Part shown: piece by piece, positions 1 to 8,537 of the stretch | Layout of the letters: every line of letters begins with the position of its first letter | How positions within the stretch are numbered: the stretch's first letter is position 1 | Assembly: GCA_003150225.1 (NCBI GenBank) | Contig: QAND01000027.1 | Span: forward strand, 19,600 to 83,599 | DNA from: Bacillota bacterium | GTDB taxonomy: Bacteria > Bacillota > Clostridia > Christensenellales > QAND01 | Length of the DNA stretch: 64,000 bases | Direction of reading: 5' to 3' | The notes under the pieces: model-generated | Told to the model about the DNA's origin: nothing | The model's database searches: none | Seen by the model: only the letters and a program-made list of their open reading frames with translations | Translations under genes and position numbers: made by a program

Positions 1-168
1 GTCACCGCAGAGGTAGCGGATGGGGAGATGCTGGAGGAAATTCGACCCTATGTATCGGAATTCTGTATGCATTTTGGGATGGATGCAGACAAACTCTTAA
101 AAGACCGGTATTATAGATTAAAAGCAAACGCCAGGAATCCCTACCGGCAGCTATATACCACGGAATGA
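1..168 (+). CDS. C-terminal fragment of an unrecognised protein
   Basis: An open frame enters from the left edge and stops at TGA 166-168, leaving the last 55 residues of a protein. The visible part is mixed charged and aromatic (it contains YVSEFCMHFGMD and LLKDRYYRL) with no motif I recognise. It ends 13 bases before the glnA start, so the two are probably cotranscribed. The start, total length and function lie outside the window. Confidence 0.5.
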   Translation, partial: VTAEVADGEMLEEIRPYVSEFCMHFGMDADKLLKDRYYRLKANARNPYRQLYTTE

Positions 169-181
169 TGAGGTGGAATCC

Positions 182-1501
182 ATGAACCATACGCAGAACG
201 AAGTGATGCAGTTTGTGCGGGAGAACGACGTCAAATTCATCCGGCTGGGCTTTTGCGACCCCTTCGGCATCCAGAAGAATATCTCCATCATGCCGGAGGA
301 GCTTGCCGATGCCTTTACCTACGGGGTGTCCTTTGACGCTTCCGCCATAGCGGGATTTCAGGATGCGGACCAGTCCGACCTTTTGCTGTTCCCCGATCCA
401 GCCACCCTTACCGTCCTGCCCTGGCGGCCGGGCCCCGGCCGGGTGATCCGCTTTTACTGCGACATTAAAACCCCCGATGGCGCGGTGTTTGCCGGCGATA
501 CCAGATCCATGCTGAAACGGGTTGCCGCGCAGTACGAGGCCCTGGGCTATGTCTGCAAGGTGGGAGCGGAATGCGAGTTTTATCTGTTCCAGACCGATGA
601 GGATGGCGAGCCCACCCAAAAACCCTTGGACCGGGGAGGCTATCTGGACATCTCTCCTTTGGATAAAGGGGAGAACATCCGGCGGGAGATCTGCCTATGC
701 TTGGAGGAAATGGGGATCCAGCCCGAGGCCTCCCACCATGAGCAGGGACCGGGGCAAAATGAGATCGATTTTAAGTTTAGCGATGCTATTTCCAGCGCCG
801 ACCACCTTTTGACCTTTAAATCGGTGGTCAAGGCCATTGCTGCCCGCAACGGCCTGTTTGCCTCCTTTTTGCCCAAGCCCCTGGCCAATATGGCGGGAAG
901 CGGACTCCATGTAAACCTTTCCCTGGCCCAAAACGGGCTCAATATCTTTCGGAACGCGGCCCAGGGCCATTCCCCTGTGGCCGAGAGCTTTATCGCGGGG
1001 ATCCTCCGCCGGGCTGCCGACATGACCCTGTTTTTGAACCCGCTGACCAATTCCTATGAGCGCTTTGGAAGCTTTGAGGCGCCCAAATACATCTCCTGGT
1101 CCCACCAGAACCGGTCACAGCTGATCCGTATTCCGGCAGCGGTGGGAGAGCGGGTGCGGATGGAGCTTCGCTCCCCCGACCCTGCCATCAATCCCTATCT
1201 TGCCTTTGCCCTGATCCTGTCGGCGGGGCTGGAGGGAATGGAGGACGGCCTTGCGCTGCCTCCCGCCGTGGACGGCAACCTGTTTGACGCCGAGGCGGGA
1301 GAAAAGGCGTCTCTGACGCCGCTGCCGGGGACCCTGGCCGAGGCCGTTTCCGCGGTGGAAGCCAGCCCCTTTGTAAAGGGCGTGGTTGGGGAACCGCTGC
1401 TGTCAAAATATCTGCTTCAAAAACGCCGGGAGGCGGAGGACTGCCGGAGGGCGGAGTCGATGGATGCTTTTACGCGAAAGCGGTATTTTCATCTGATCTG
1501 A
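182..1501 (+). CDS. glnA: Glutamine synthetase, type I
   Basis: Makes glutamine from glutamate, ammonia and ATP in the cytoplasm; the main entry point for ammonium. The 439-residue protein has the usual GSI-alpha length. Family landmarks are visible: the beta-grasp start (VKFIRLGFCDPFG), the metal-site segment GAECEFYLF, NEIDFKF, the loop GSGLHVNLS and the ATP/glutamate site NRSQLIRIPA followed by RMELRSPDP. ATG 182 is chosen because GAGGTGG lies 5 bases upstream; the in-frame GTG at 173 overlaps that ribosome site. The next gene is an ANTAR regulator and then guaA, nadE and dapL follow, all consuming glutamine, ammonia or amino groups. The function is secure. Confidence 0.97.
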   Translation: MNHTQNEVMQFVRENDVKFIRLGFCDPFGIQKNISIMPEELADAFTYGVSFDASAIAGFQDADQSDLLLFPDPATLTVLPWRPGPGRVIRFYCDIKTPDGAVFAGDTRSMLKRVAAQYEALGYVCKVGAECEFYLFQTDEDGEPTQKPLDRGGYLDISPLDKGENIRREICLCLEEMGIQPEASHHEQGPGQNEIDFKFSDAISSADHLLTFKSVVKAIAARNGLFASFLPKPLANMAGSGLHVNLSLAQNGLNIFRNAAQGHSPVAESFIAGILRRAADMTLFLNPLTNSYERFGSFEAPKYISWSHQNRSQLIRIPAAVGERVRMELRSPDPAINPYLAFALILSAGLEGMEDGLALPPAVDGNLFDAEAGEKASLTPLPGTLAEAVSAVEASPFVKGVVGEPLLSKYLLQKRREAEDCRRAESMDAFTRKRYFHLI

Positions 1502-1529
1502 TTGCACCTTAAGGGAAGGCGGTGAGGAT

Positions 1530-2099
1530 ATGGAAACTGCGTTGATCGTGACCTGCAATGAAAAAAGCATCCCCTTTTTTACGGAGATGCTCAATGCGGC
1601 TTCCATCGACCAGATCACGGTCCTGCGGTCCTGCGGCGAGGCACGGCGGCTGCTCTTAGAGCGGGAGTTTGACCTGGTGGTGATCAACGCGCCCTTAAAA
1701 GACGAAACCGGGGAGAGCTTTTCCCGGCATGTGGCTGGAAGGGGAACCTGCCAGGTGATGCTCCTGGTGAACAGCGCCTATTTTGAGGAGGTCTCCGCCG
1801 CCACCGAGGAGGCGGGCGTACTGACCGTTTCAAAGCCCGTCAATAAAGGGGTGTTCTGGTCTGCCTTAAAGCTGGCCAAGGCCAGCTTTAACCGGCTTCG
1901 CTCCATGCGTAGGGAGAACAGCCAGCTCAAACAGAAGATCGAGGATATCCGCATCGTGGATCGGGCTAAATGTATCCTCATCTCCTATTTGAACATGAGC
2001 GAACAGGAGGCCCACCGATACATCGAAAAACAGGCTATGGATCTGCGCACCACCCGGCGGGCGGTGGCGGAAAGCCTGTTGCGAACCTATGAGAGCTAG
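1530..2099 (+). CDS. ANTAR-domain response regulator (RNA-binding antiterminator)
   Basis: A 189-residue protein with a degenerate receiver-like N-terminal half (about residues 1-115), a short coiled segment (RENSQLKQKIEDIR) and a C-terminal ANTAR domain (about 125-188; DRAKCILISYLNMSEQEA then RRAVAESLL). ANTAR domains bind paired RNA hairpins and prevent termination, commonly in nitrogen-assimilation operons of Firmicutes. The receiver lacks a clear acidic pocket, so phosphorylation is uncertain. It lies 28 bases after glnA and probably controls this cluster or another nitrogen operon. I see no classical double ANTAR hairpin within the window, so its RNA target is unknown. Confidence 0.88.
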   Translation: METALIVTCNEKSIPFFTEMLNAASIDQITVLRSCGEARRLLLEREFDLVVINAPLKDETGESFSRHVAGRGTCQVMLLVNSAYFEEVSAATEEAGVLTVSKPVNKGVFWSALKLAKASFNRLRSMRRENSQLKQKIEDIRIVDRAKCILISYLNMSEQEAHRYIEKQAMDLRTTRRAVAESLLRTYES

Positions 2100-2155
2100 G
2101 ACGGGCGTCACGGGCCGAAGGACCTCCTCGGCCCATGCTGCAAGGGAGGAAGACT

Positions 2156-3679
2156 ATGAACGAACTGGTGTTGGTACTGGACTTTGGCGGGCAGTATAAA
2201 GAGCTCATCGCCCGAAGGGTGCGGGGGCTTTCGGTCTATTCCGAGATCAAGCCGGGCAATCTTCCTCTGGAGGAGATTCGGCGGCGCAACCCCATTGGGA
2301 TCATCCTGACCGGAGGGCCGGCCAGCGTCTATCTGCCCGATTCCCCCAGGTGCGATCCCGGCATTTTTGACCTGGGAATCCCGGTGCTGGGCATCTGTTA
2401 TGGCATGCAGCTGATGTGCCATCTATTGGGCGGCAGGGTGGAGCCCTGCATCCGCAGCGAATACGGAAGAGTCCAGGCGGAGATGGACACCGATTCTCCG
2501 CTGTTCCAAGGGTTGCCCCGGAAAAGCGCGGTGCTGATGAGCCATACCGATAGGGTGGTGGACCTGCCCCAAGGGTTTGAGGCCGCGGCCCATACGGCGG
2601 ATTGCGCCGTGGCGGCCTGCCAGTGCCGGGAGCGAGGGCTTTATGGGGTACAGTTTCATCCCGAGACCGAGCTCAGCCAATACGGCGGCCAGGTTCTGGA
2701 ACACTTTTTATACCGGATCTGCGGCGCCAAGGGAGACTATCATTTGGATGACTACATCCAGCGGGCTGTGGCCGGCATCCGTAACAGGGTGGGGGGCCGG
2801 CAGGTGCTGTTGGCCCTTTCCGGCGGGGTGGATTCCTCGGTATGCGCCGCCCTGCTCTCCAAAGCCATCCCGGGCCAGGCCACCTGCGTGTTTGTGGATC
2901 ATGGCTTTATGCGCCTGAACGAGGGCGACGAAATCCAGCGGGCCTTTGCAAACAGCGAGATCCGTTTGATTCGGGTTAACGCGCAGGAACGGTTTTTGCG
3001 CAGGCTGGAGGGCGTTCGGGATCCCGAGACAAAGCGAAAGATCATCGGAGCGGAATTCGTCCGGGTCTTTGAGGAGCAGGCCAGGGAGCTGGGCGCCATT
3101 CCCTATCTGGCCCAAGGGACCATCTATCCGGATGTCATTGAATCCGGTGGGGAATTGGGCGCCACCATAAAAAGCCATCACAACGTGGGCGGGCTTCCCA
3201 CCGATTTGGCCTTTGATGGGGTCATCGAACCCCTTTCCGGCCTGTTTAAGGACGAGGTGCGGGAGCTGGGTAAACGGCTTGGGCTGCCCAGCTCCCTGGT
3301 GAACCGGCAGCCCTTCCCGGGCCCCGGCCTGGCCATTCGGATCATGGGGGAGGTCACCGAAAAAAAGCTGGATACCCTGCGGCAGGCGGATCATATCCTG
3401 TGCGATGAAATCGCTCGTCTACGGCGAAAGCCGCAGCAATACTTTGCGGTGTTGACCGATACCTATTCCGTAGGGGTAAAGGGGGACGACCGCATCTATG
3501 AGCCGGTGATTGCCCTCCGGGCGGTGACCACCAGCGATTTCATGACCTGCGAATATACCCCCATTTCCCATAGGGTGCTGGGACGGATTGCGTCCAGGAT
3601 TGCCAATCAGGTGCCCGGGGTAAGCCGGGTGGTGTACGATATCACGTCGAAGCCTCCTGCCACCATCGAGTGGGAGTAG
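2156..3679 (+). CDS. guaA: GMP synthase (glutamine-hydrolysing)
   Basis: Converts XMP to GMP using glutamine and ATP, the last step of guanine nucleotide synthesis. The N-terminal class I amidotransferase domain shows DFGGQY at the start, the nucleophile loop GICYGMQ (Cys about residue 82) and FHPE. The ATP pyrophosphatase domain has the PP-loop LALSGGVDSSV, and the C-terminal dimerisation domain ends with ITSKPPATIEWE, the typical GuaA terminus. ATG 2156 follows GGGAGGA by a normal spacing. A hairpin without a T-run (2112-2122 with 2125-2134) sits just ahead of the ribosome site and may affect expression. Length 507 residues, normal for the family. Confidence 0.97.
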   Translation: MNELVLVLDFGGQYKELIARRVRGLSVYSEIKPGNLPLEEIRRRNPIGIILTGGPASVYLPDSPRCDPGIFDLGIPVLGICYGMQLMCHLLGGRVEPCIRSEYGRVQAEMDTDSPLFQGLPRKSAVLMSHTDRVVDLPQGFEAAAHTADCAVAACQCRERGLYGVQFHPETELSQYGGQVLEHFLYRICGAKGDYHLDDYIQRAVAGIRNRVGGRQVLLALSGGVDSSVCAALLSKAIPGQATCVFVDHGFMRLNEGDEIQRAFANSEIRLIRVNAQERFLRRLEGVRDPETKRKIIGAEFVRVFEEQARELGAIPYLAQGTIYPDVIESGGELGATIKSHHNVGGLPTDLAFDGVIEPLSGLFKDEVRELGKRLGLPSSLVNRQPFPGPGLAIRIMGEVTEKKLDTLRQADHILCDEIARLRRKPQQYFAVLTDTYSVGVKGDDRIYEPVIALRAVTTSDFMTCEYTPISHRVLGRIASRIANQVPGVSRVVYDITSKPPATIEWE

Positions 3680-3711
3680 GCCATGCGACGCTTTAGAAAG
3701 GAGGTCCTATC

Positions 3712-4446
3712 ATGCGGGACTATCGCCAGGAGACGGAAAAACGGATCGGATTTATCCGGGAGAGCCTAGCGTCGGCCGGGGCCCGGGGGATCGTCTATGG
3801 TAACAGCGGCGGTAAGGACAGCGCCCTTGTAGGCATTCTCTGCAAGATGGCCTGTGAGGATACTCTGGGAATCATCCTGCCCTGCGGATCCAAGCGCAAC
3901 TATGAGGAGGATGCCCGGGATGCCATGGAGGTGGCGGCGCGGTTTGGAATCGCTGTCCGGACGTTGGACCTCACCAAAGTGAAGGAAGCGTTGGTACGCG
4001 CCATGGACGGCGTTGCCGTCCTATCGGCGTCCGCATCCGCCAATATCGGTCCCCGCCTGCGCATGACCGCCCTCTACGCCGTGGCGGCCAGCGAAAACCG
4101 CCTGGTGGCGGGCACCGGCAACCGTAGCGAGGGATATATGGGCTACTTCACCAAATGGGGGGACGGCGCTTATGACTTTAATCCCATCGCTGACCTCACC
4201 GTTACCGAGGTATATGAGTTTTTACGGTACCTCGGCGCGCCGGAATCGGTGATACAAAAAGCGCCGTCCGCCGGCCTGTTTGACGGCCAGACCGATGAGG
4301 GGGAAATGGGGATCGCCTACCGGCAGATTGATGCCTATTTGCTGACCGGGGAGGCGGACAGGGGGGCGTTGGATCGGATGGAGCGCTATCATGCTGCCAG
4401 CCAGCATAAGCGTCAACCGCCCCGGGTTTATGGAGGTCATGTATGA
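3712..4446 (+). CDS. nadE: NAD(+) synthetase, ammonia-dependent type
   Basis: Amidates nicotinic acid adenine dinucleotide to NAD. The 244-residue length and the absence of an N-terminal nitrilase domain indicate that free ammonia, not glutamine, is the nitrogen donor. The PP-loop reads GNSGGKDSALVG near residue 30, and later family motifs include GTGNRSEGYMGYFTKWGDGAYD and the substrate-binding PSAGLFDGQTDEGEMG. An AAAGGAGG site precedes ATG 3712. The last four bases overlap the dapL start (ATGA), so the two are translationally coupled. Placement with glnA and guaA groups nitrogen-transfer enzymes. Confidence 0.95.
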   Translation: MRDYRQETEKRIGFIRESLASAGARGIVYGNSGGKDSALVGILCKMACEDTLGIILPCGSKRNYEEDARDAMEVAARFGIAVRTLDLTKVKEALVRAMDGVAVLSASASANIGPRLRMTALYAVAASENRLVAGTGNRSEGYMGYFTKWGDGAYDFNPIADLTVTEVYEFLRYLGAPESVIQKAPSAGLFDGQTDEGEMGIAYRQIDAYLLTGEADRGALDRMERYHAASQHKRQPPRVYGGHV

Positions 4447-5618
4447 ACATCAACCGTAACTATCATAATCTGGAGGAAAGCTACCTTTTTTCCACCATCG
4501 CCAGAAAAGTGGACGCATATGCCGCCCAGCATCCCGACCAAAAGGTGATCCGCCTAGGTATTGGGGACGTTACCCTGCCGCTGGTGCCGGCGGTGGTGGA
4601 GGCGGCTCAGCGCGCTGTTCGGGAGATGAGCCGTGCCGAGACCTTTCGTGGATATGGGGAGGAGCAGGGCTATGGATTTCTGCGGCAGGCCATCTGTGCG
4701 TACTATGCGCAAAAGGATGTAACGCTATCCCAGGAGGAGATCTTTATCAGCGATGGCGCCAAAAGCGATCTTGGCAATATCCTGGACATCTTTGCCGCCG
4801 GCAGCACGGTTCTGATTCCCAATCCGGTCTACCCCGTCTATGTGGATACCAACGTGATGGCCGGCAACCGGATCCTCTATGTCAACGGAACCGTGGAGAA
4901 CCAATTCCTGCCTTTGCCGGATCCTTCGGTCCAGGTGGATCTCATCTATCTCTGCTCACCCAACAATCCCACTGGGTCGGTGTACAACGGGGAGCAGCTG
5001 AAGGCTTGGGTGGACTATGCCCTTAGTCAAAACGCCGTGATTCTCTTTGACAGTGCCTATGAGGCCTTTGTTCGGGATCCACGCCTGCCCACCAGCATCT
5101 ATCAGATCGAGGGGGCGGAGCGGTGTGCCATCGAGTTTTGTTCCTTCTCCAAGACGGCGGGTTTTACCGGGATGCGGTGCGGGTATACGGTGATCCCCCA
5201 GGGATTGGTTTGCGATGGAACACCCCTCAATGAACTGTGGCTTCGCCGGCAGACCACCAAGTTCAACGGCGTGTCCTATATCACCCAGCGCAGTGCGGAA
5301 GCCGCCCTTTCACCTGAGGGGCTGGAACAGATCCGCCAGAATATCGATTATTATCTCTTTAACGCCGGACAAATCGTCCAAACCCTTCGGGAACTGGGGA
5401 TCTGGTTTATGGGTGGGGAGAATTCGCCCTATATTTGGCTAAAATGCCCCCAAAGCATGACTTCCTGGGCGTTTTTTGACCATCTTTTGACCAAACTGGC
5501 CCTTGTAGGAACCCCCGGTACGGGATTTGGCGCCGGAGGAGAGGGGTTCTTCCGCTTGACTGGTTTTGGCAGTAGGGAGAACACCCTTGAGGCCATGGAG
5601 CGGTTGCGCGGGCTGTAA
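4443..5618 (+). CDS. dapL: LL-diaminopimelate aminotransferase
   Basis: Transaminates tetrahydrodipicolinate directly to LL-diaminopimelate with glutamate as donor, feeding lysine and peptidoglycan synthesis. The 391-residue class I/II aminotransferase shows the family start NRNYHNLEESYLF, the PLP-phosphate loop DGAKSDLGNI, CSPNNPTGS with the pyridine-ring region, DSAYEAF, and the Schiff-base lysine in SFSKTAGFTGMRCGYT. The DapL pathway is typical of Clostridia and other bacteria lacking the acylated routes. The start overlaps nadE by 4 bases. A long hairpin terminator follows directly. Confidence 0.93.
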   Translation: MNINRNYHNLEESYLFSTIARKVDAYAAQHPDQKVIRLGIGDVTLPLVPAVVEAAQRAVREMSRAETFRGYGEEQGYGFLRQAICAYYAQKDVTLSQEEIFISDGAKSDLGNILDIFAAGSTVLIPNPVYPVYVDTNVMAGNRILYVNGTVENQFLPLPDPSVQVDLIYLCSPNNPTGSVYNGEQLKAWVDYALSQNAVILFDSAYEAFVRDPRLPTSIYQIEGAERCAIEFCSFSKTAGFTGMRCGYTVIPQGLVCDGTPLNELWLRRQTTKFNGVSYITQRSAEAALSPEGLEQIRQNIDYYLFNAGQIVQTLRELGIWFMGGENSPYIWLKCPQSMTSWAFFDHLLTKLALVGTPGTGFGAGGEGFFRLTGFGSRENTLEAMERLRGL

Positions 5619-5644
5619 GAGCACAATCGAAGACGGTTGACTGC

Positions 5645-5695
5645 CATTCCAATAGAAAAACCCTCGCAAAAAGCGAGGGTTTTTCTATTGGAATG
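5645..5695. terminator. Long bidirectional intrinsic terminator between dapL and a convergent lipoprotein gene
   Basis: Two perfectly complementary 23-base arms (5645-5667 and 5673-5695) enclose an AAAAA loop. The GC core CCCTCGC/GCGAGGG is flanked by A and T runs on both sides, so it can stop transcripts from either direction. The right arm touches the stop codon of the convergent gene. Confidence 0.93.
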
Positions 5696-6721
5696 CTACT
5701 TGAATTCGCCCCGGTTTACCTCCAGATATTGTCCTTCTTTTACGGTGATATATTTTGCAGCCTCCGTGTTTCCGTTGGTTATGATGCTGTCTATGGAATC
5801 AATGGAGCTGCTCAATACGGCATAATATGCCGATGAGCCGCTGTCGGGGATGATTTGATATTCTCCAGCGGGAATATCCCTGCCAACCTTATACATACCC
5901 GGCATGTAGGCGTCTCCCATCTCGAGGACCTCCGTAATTGGCGGCAGTTTTTTATCTACAAGATAAATGTCTGCGCGTTTGACCTCTAAGTATTGGCCAT
6001 CTGCAACCTGAATATAGCGGAAAGTGCCGAAGTTGTCGTTGGTAATGATGCTATCGAGGGAGCCGCTGGAATCACTGGAGAGAGAAAGATAAGCGGTACT
6101 TTGCGAATTTATTACGAGGAAATACTCTCCAGCGGGGATATCTTTGCCAACTTTATACATACCCGTTTTGTACTTCGTTGCATTGGAAAAATCCTTTTTC
6201 GGCTCTGGCGTCGGCGTCGGTTCCGGCGTTGATGTGGGTTCTGGGGTGGGGGCGCTTGCGCTTTCAAGCAAGAACTGACCCTTGCTTTCAATTTCCCGCG
6301 CAAGATCATCGTTATATACCTGATGGTTTAAAAAGCCGGTAAAGAATCCGCATGGAGTGTTGGTAACACTAGACATCCCGCTATACATAAAATAAGCACG
6401 AGAAGGTCCGGCATCTTTTAGAGCATCCCAATTGGTTCCGGAGACGAGACTGATTAATAGAATATCGCCATGATCGGTGGAAAACAAAATGCCGTCAAAT
6501 CCTCCGTAGGACTCCTCTTTTTTTGCGGTACCATCAGCAAACATCAAAGTATCGCCCAAATTGTTGTCCATAGCAGAAGCGGAATAAATCTCTTTGGGGG
6601 CCTCTTCATATCCAGAAACCTTAAAAGAAGAAAAATCTGTAGCAGCTTTGTTGTCACCACAGCCGGAAATGGCAACACAGAACAATGCCAGACAGAGCAG
6701 AAATGTCAAATGCTTTTTCAT
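5696..6721 (-). CDS. Lipoprotein with two repeated C-terminal domains
   Basis: A 341-residue predicted lipoprotein: signal peptide MKKHLTFLLCLALFCVAISGC with a lipobox (AISGC), a variable region of about 150 residues, a proline-threonine-glutamate linker (PTPEPTSTPEPTPTPEP) and two copies of a domain of about 75 residues. Each copy starts GMYKVGxDIPAGEY and ends with a YIxVxxGQYLEV motif. Such repeats occur in secreted Firmicute proteins of unknown role. The internal ATG is taken as the start because it opens a proper signal peptide and has GGAGG upstream; a longer frame begins at 6784. No function is assigned. Confidence 0.8.
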   Translation of the reverse strand: MKKHLTFLLCLALFCVAISGCGDNKAATDFSSFKVSGYEEAPKEIYSASAMDNNLGDTLMFADGTAKKEESYGGFDGILFSTDHGDILLISLVSGTNWDALKDAGPSRAYFMYSGMSSVTNTPCGFFTGFLNHQVYNDDLAREIESKGQFLLESASAPTPEPTSTPEPTPTPEPKKDFSNATKYKTGMYKVGKDIPAGEYFLVINSQSTAYLSLSSDSSGSLDSIITNDNFGTFRYIQVADGQYLEVKRADIYLVDKKLPPITEVLEMGDAYMPGMYKVGRDIPAGEYQIIPDSGSSAYYAVLSSSIDSIDSIITNGNTEAAKYITVKEGQYLEVNRGEFK

Positions 6722-7048
6722 ACAACCACCTCCAAATGGTAATTCATATTTTAGGGATAACAGAAATTTTCCATAAGGCAACAATAATTTACAAATCCAA
6801 CCACATTGTACGGCAAGCGTATGCGAAATTTCGTCATAATTTATAACTCTTTGTTTATCGTGGTTTTGATACGCTCAAAAAAGACACATGGGGAAGACGA
6901 GCTTAGCGTTTGCTGGGCCCCTCTTTTTATATTGACATGTCAAAACGTCAATGCTAAAAGCAGAATGCAACCGGAATGCAACAGGAGAAATTTTTTCACC
7001 ATTTTATACAACTTTTCCAGGCGCATTATGCCATGAGAAGAGAAAAGA
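6722..7048. other. Intergenic region with no convincing gene
   Basis: AT-rich spacer between the lipoprotein gene start and the tRNA terminator. It must hold the promoter of the minus-strand lipoprotein gene. A 12-base palindrome TTGACATGTCAA lies at 6932-6943. The short open frames here lack ribosome sites and recognisable composition. Confidence 0.4.
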
Positions 7049-7081
7049 AAAGTGGCTTAAACCCTTTGTTTAAGCCACTTT
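7049..7081 (-). terminator. Terminator of the tRNA-Ser pair
   Basis: Perfect 14-base arms (7049-7062 and 7068-7081) with a 5-base loop. On the minus strand the hairpin is followed by TTTTCTTTTC, directly after the tRNA-Ser(GCT) 3' end. Confidence 0.85.
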
Positions 7082-7082
7082 C

Positions 7083-7173
7083 TGGCGGAGATGGAGAGAT
7101 TTGAACTCTCGCGCCGGTAACCCGACCTACACCCTTAGCAGGGGCGCCCCTTCAGCCTCTTGGGTACATCTCC
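7083..7173 (-). tRNA. tRNA-Ser (GCT)
   Basis: A 91-base class II tRNA with acceptor stem GGAGATG/CATCTCC, discriminator G and encoded CCA. The anticodon loop CTGCTAA gives anticodon GCT, and there is the long variable arm typical of serine tRNAs. It reads AGC/AGU serine codons. It lies 35 bases downstream of a second serine tRNA on the same strand. Confidence 0.96.
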
Positions 7174-7208
7174 AGGCCAAATTAAAGATGGGAAAACTCC
7201 CAACTGAT

Positions 7209-7296
7209 TGGCGGAGAGAGAGGGATTCGAACCCCCGGTGCCAACGGCATCACTGGTTTTCAGGACCAGCTCCATAAACCACTCGGACATCTCTCC
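7209..7296 (-). tRNA. tRNA-Ser (TGA)
   Basis: An 88-base class II tRNA with acceptor stem GGAGAGA/TCTCTCC, long variable arm, T-loop GTTCGAATC and encoded CCA. The anticodon loop CCTGAAA gives TGA, reading UCN serine codons. It forms a two-gene unit with tRNA-Ser(GCT). Confidence 0.96.
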
Positions 7297-7385
7297 AATT
7301 TGATGCTCATATAATATATCAAATAAACGGGATGCCGTCAAGAAAATATGCCCATTTGGGAGGTTTCTATGCCATTTCCCAAGAA

Positions 7386-7415
7386 AAAAAGACGAAGCAA
7401 ACGCTTCGTCTTTTT
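7386..7415 (-). terminator. Terminator of the rpsF-ssb-rpsR operon
   Basis: The hairpin GACGAAGC-AAAC-GCTTCGTC (7391-7410) is flanked by A and T runs, and the minus-strand transcript ends in a T-run right after rpsR. Confidence 0.9.
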
Positions 7416-7423
7416 GTTTTTCC

Positions 7424-7681
7424 TTAGGCGTCCTGCACATAGGGCAGGAGGGCGATGGCCCGGCTGCGCTTGATAGCGATAGCCAATTCACGCTGATGCT
7501 TGGCACAGGTACCGGTCATCCGGCGGGGCAGAATCTTGCCCTTTTCGGAAATGTACCGGCGAAGCCGCGCGGTATCCTTATAATCGATAACGGCGTTTTT
7601 ATCGGCACAGAAGGCGCACACCTTGCGGCGAGGCCGACGTCCACCCTGACGGGGCCGCCGTGCGGGTCTTTCTTCGTTCAC
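7424..7681 (-). CDS. rpsR: 30S ribosomal protein S18
   Basis: Small-subunit protein that pairs with S6 on 16S rRNA. The 85-residue sequence has a basic N-terminus rich in Arg/Pro, the zinc-type CAFC element, and the S18 core ([20 protein letters not shown] then [15 protein letters not shown]). The start codon is GTG at 7681 with AAGGA about 9 bases upstream. It is the last gene of the conserved rpsF-ssb-rpsR operon. Confidence 0.97.
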   Translation of the reverse strand: MNEERPARRPRQGGRRPRRKVCAFCADKNAVIDYKDTARLRRYISEKGKILPRRMTGTCAKHQRELAIAIKRSRAIALLPYVQDA

Positions 7682-7699
7682 GTGGAATCATCCTTTCTC

Positions 7700-8122
7700 T
7701 TAAAATGGAAGCTCGTCGTCCTCCAGGGCGTCTCCAAAACCACTGTCCCCACCGAAGGGAGAAGGGGAAGGAGCCGCATTCTGACGGGGTTCCCCAGAAC
7801 CGGCGCCGACGCGATCCAAGAACTCCACCTCATCGGCGATGATCTCGGTTACATAGCGCTTGGTACCATCCTGGGCCTCGTAATTACGGGTCTGAATGGA
7901 ACCGCATACCCCCACCTTACTGCCTTTTTTTAGGTACTTGCCGCAGTTTTCAGCAAGACCTCTCCAGCAGACCACTGGGATAAAATCCGCCTGGCGCTCG
8001 CCATTCTGATTGGCAAACCGACGCTGCACCGCAACGGTAAAGGTACAGACCGAAATCCCGCTGCCGGTCATCCGCACATCGGGATCCCGGGTGATATTTC
8101 CAATGACAATGGCTTTATTCAT
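7700..8122 (-). CDS. ssb: Single-stranded DNA-binding protein
   Basis: Coats single-stranded DNA in replication, recombination and repair. The 140-residue protein has an N-terminal OB-fold (about 1-105; starts MNKAIVIGNITRDPDVRMT), a Gly/Pro/Ser-rich linker and the conserved acidic tip DDELPF, which recruits partner proteins. It lies between rpsF and rpsR with short spacers, the standard bacterial arrangement. Confidence 0.97.
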   Translation of the reverse strand: MNKAIVIGNITRDPDVRMTGSGISVCTFTVAVQRRFANQNGERQADFIPVVCWRGLAENCGKYLKKGSKVGVCGSIQTRNYEAQDGTKRYVTEIIADEVEFLDRVGAGSGEPRQNAAPSPSPFGGDSGFGDALEDDELPF

Positions 8123-8137
8123 GGGGTTTCACCTTTC

Positions 8138-8425
8138 TTAGGCGTCCTTACGGATCACCAGGTAACGCATGATGTTCTCGTTGATCTTCATGTTGCGCTC
8201 CAGCTCGTAGGGGAGCTCGGGATTCGCGGAGAAATGCATCAGGATGTAGTGGCCGTCGTTGAGATCCTGGATGGGATAGGCAAGCTTGCGTTTGCCCCAA
8301 TCATCCACCTTCTCAACCGTGCCGCCGCCAGCGGTGACGATGCTGGAAAAGCGCTCTACCAACTGGGTGCGGGCTTCGTCCTCCACGCCGGGGTTGATGA
8401 TGTACATCACCTCGTAAGTGTTCAC
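8138..8425 (-). CDS. rpsF: 30S ribosomal protein S6
   Basis: Binds S18 and the central domain of 16S rRNA. The protein is 95 residues from the chosen start, matching the family (NTYEVMYIINPGVED at the start, KRKLAYPIQDLNDGHYILMHF in the core). GTG 8425 is preferred because AGGAGG lies 8 bases upstream; the GTG at 8434 overlaps that site. First gene of the operon, with a promoter at 8482-8510. Confidence 0.96.
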   Translation of the reverse strand: MNTYEVMYIINPGVEDEARTQLVERFSSIVTAGGGTVEKVDDWGKRKLAYPIQDLNDGHYILMHFSANPELPYELERNMKINENIMRYLVIRKDA

Positions 8426-8481
8426 GGTATTCACCTCCTTTTGGTCTTTGGCCCCCGGAGGGGCAAGGAATAATGCACATT

Positions 8482-8510
8482 ATTATAGCACAGAGGGGAA
8501 AAGTGCACAA
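8482..8510 (-). promoter_or_regulatory. Promoter of rpsF-ssb-rpsR
   Basis: On the minus strand TTGTGC (8505-8510), a 17-base spacer and a perfect TATAAT (8482-8487) lie about 57 bases ahead of the rpsF start. Confidence 0.8.
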
Positions 8511-8537
8511 GACTTCCTATCCGCAAAATCCCTCGTA

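Noticed and set aside
6932..6943. TTGACATGTCAA palindrome as a regulator site
   Set aside because: Twelve bases, and no promoter or regulated gene can be placed against it with confidence.
6806..7036. 76-codon open frame in the spacer upstream of the tRNA-Ser pair
   Set aside because: No ribosome site, unusual composition, and overlap with promoter-like AT-rich DNA.
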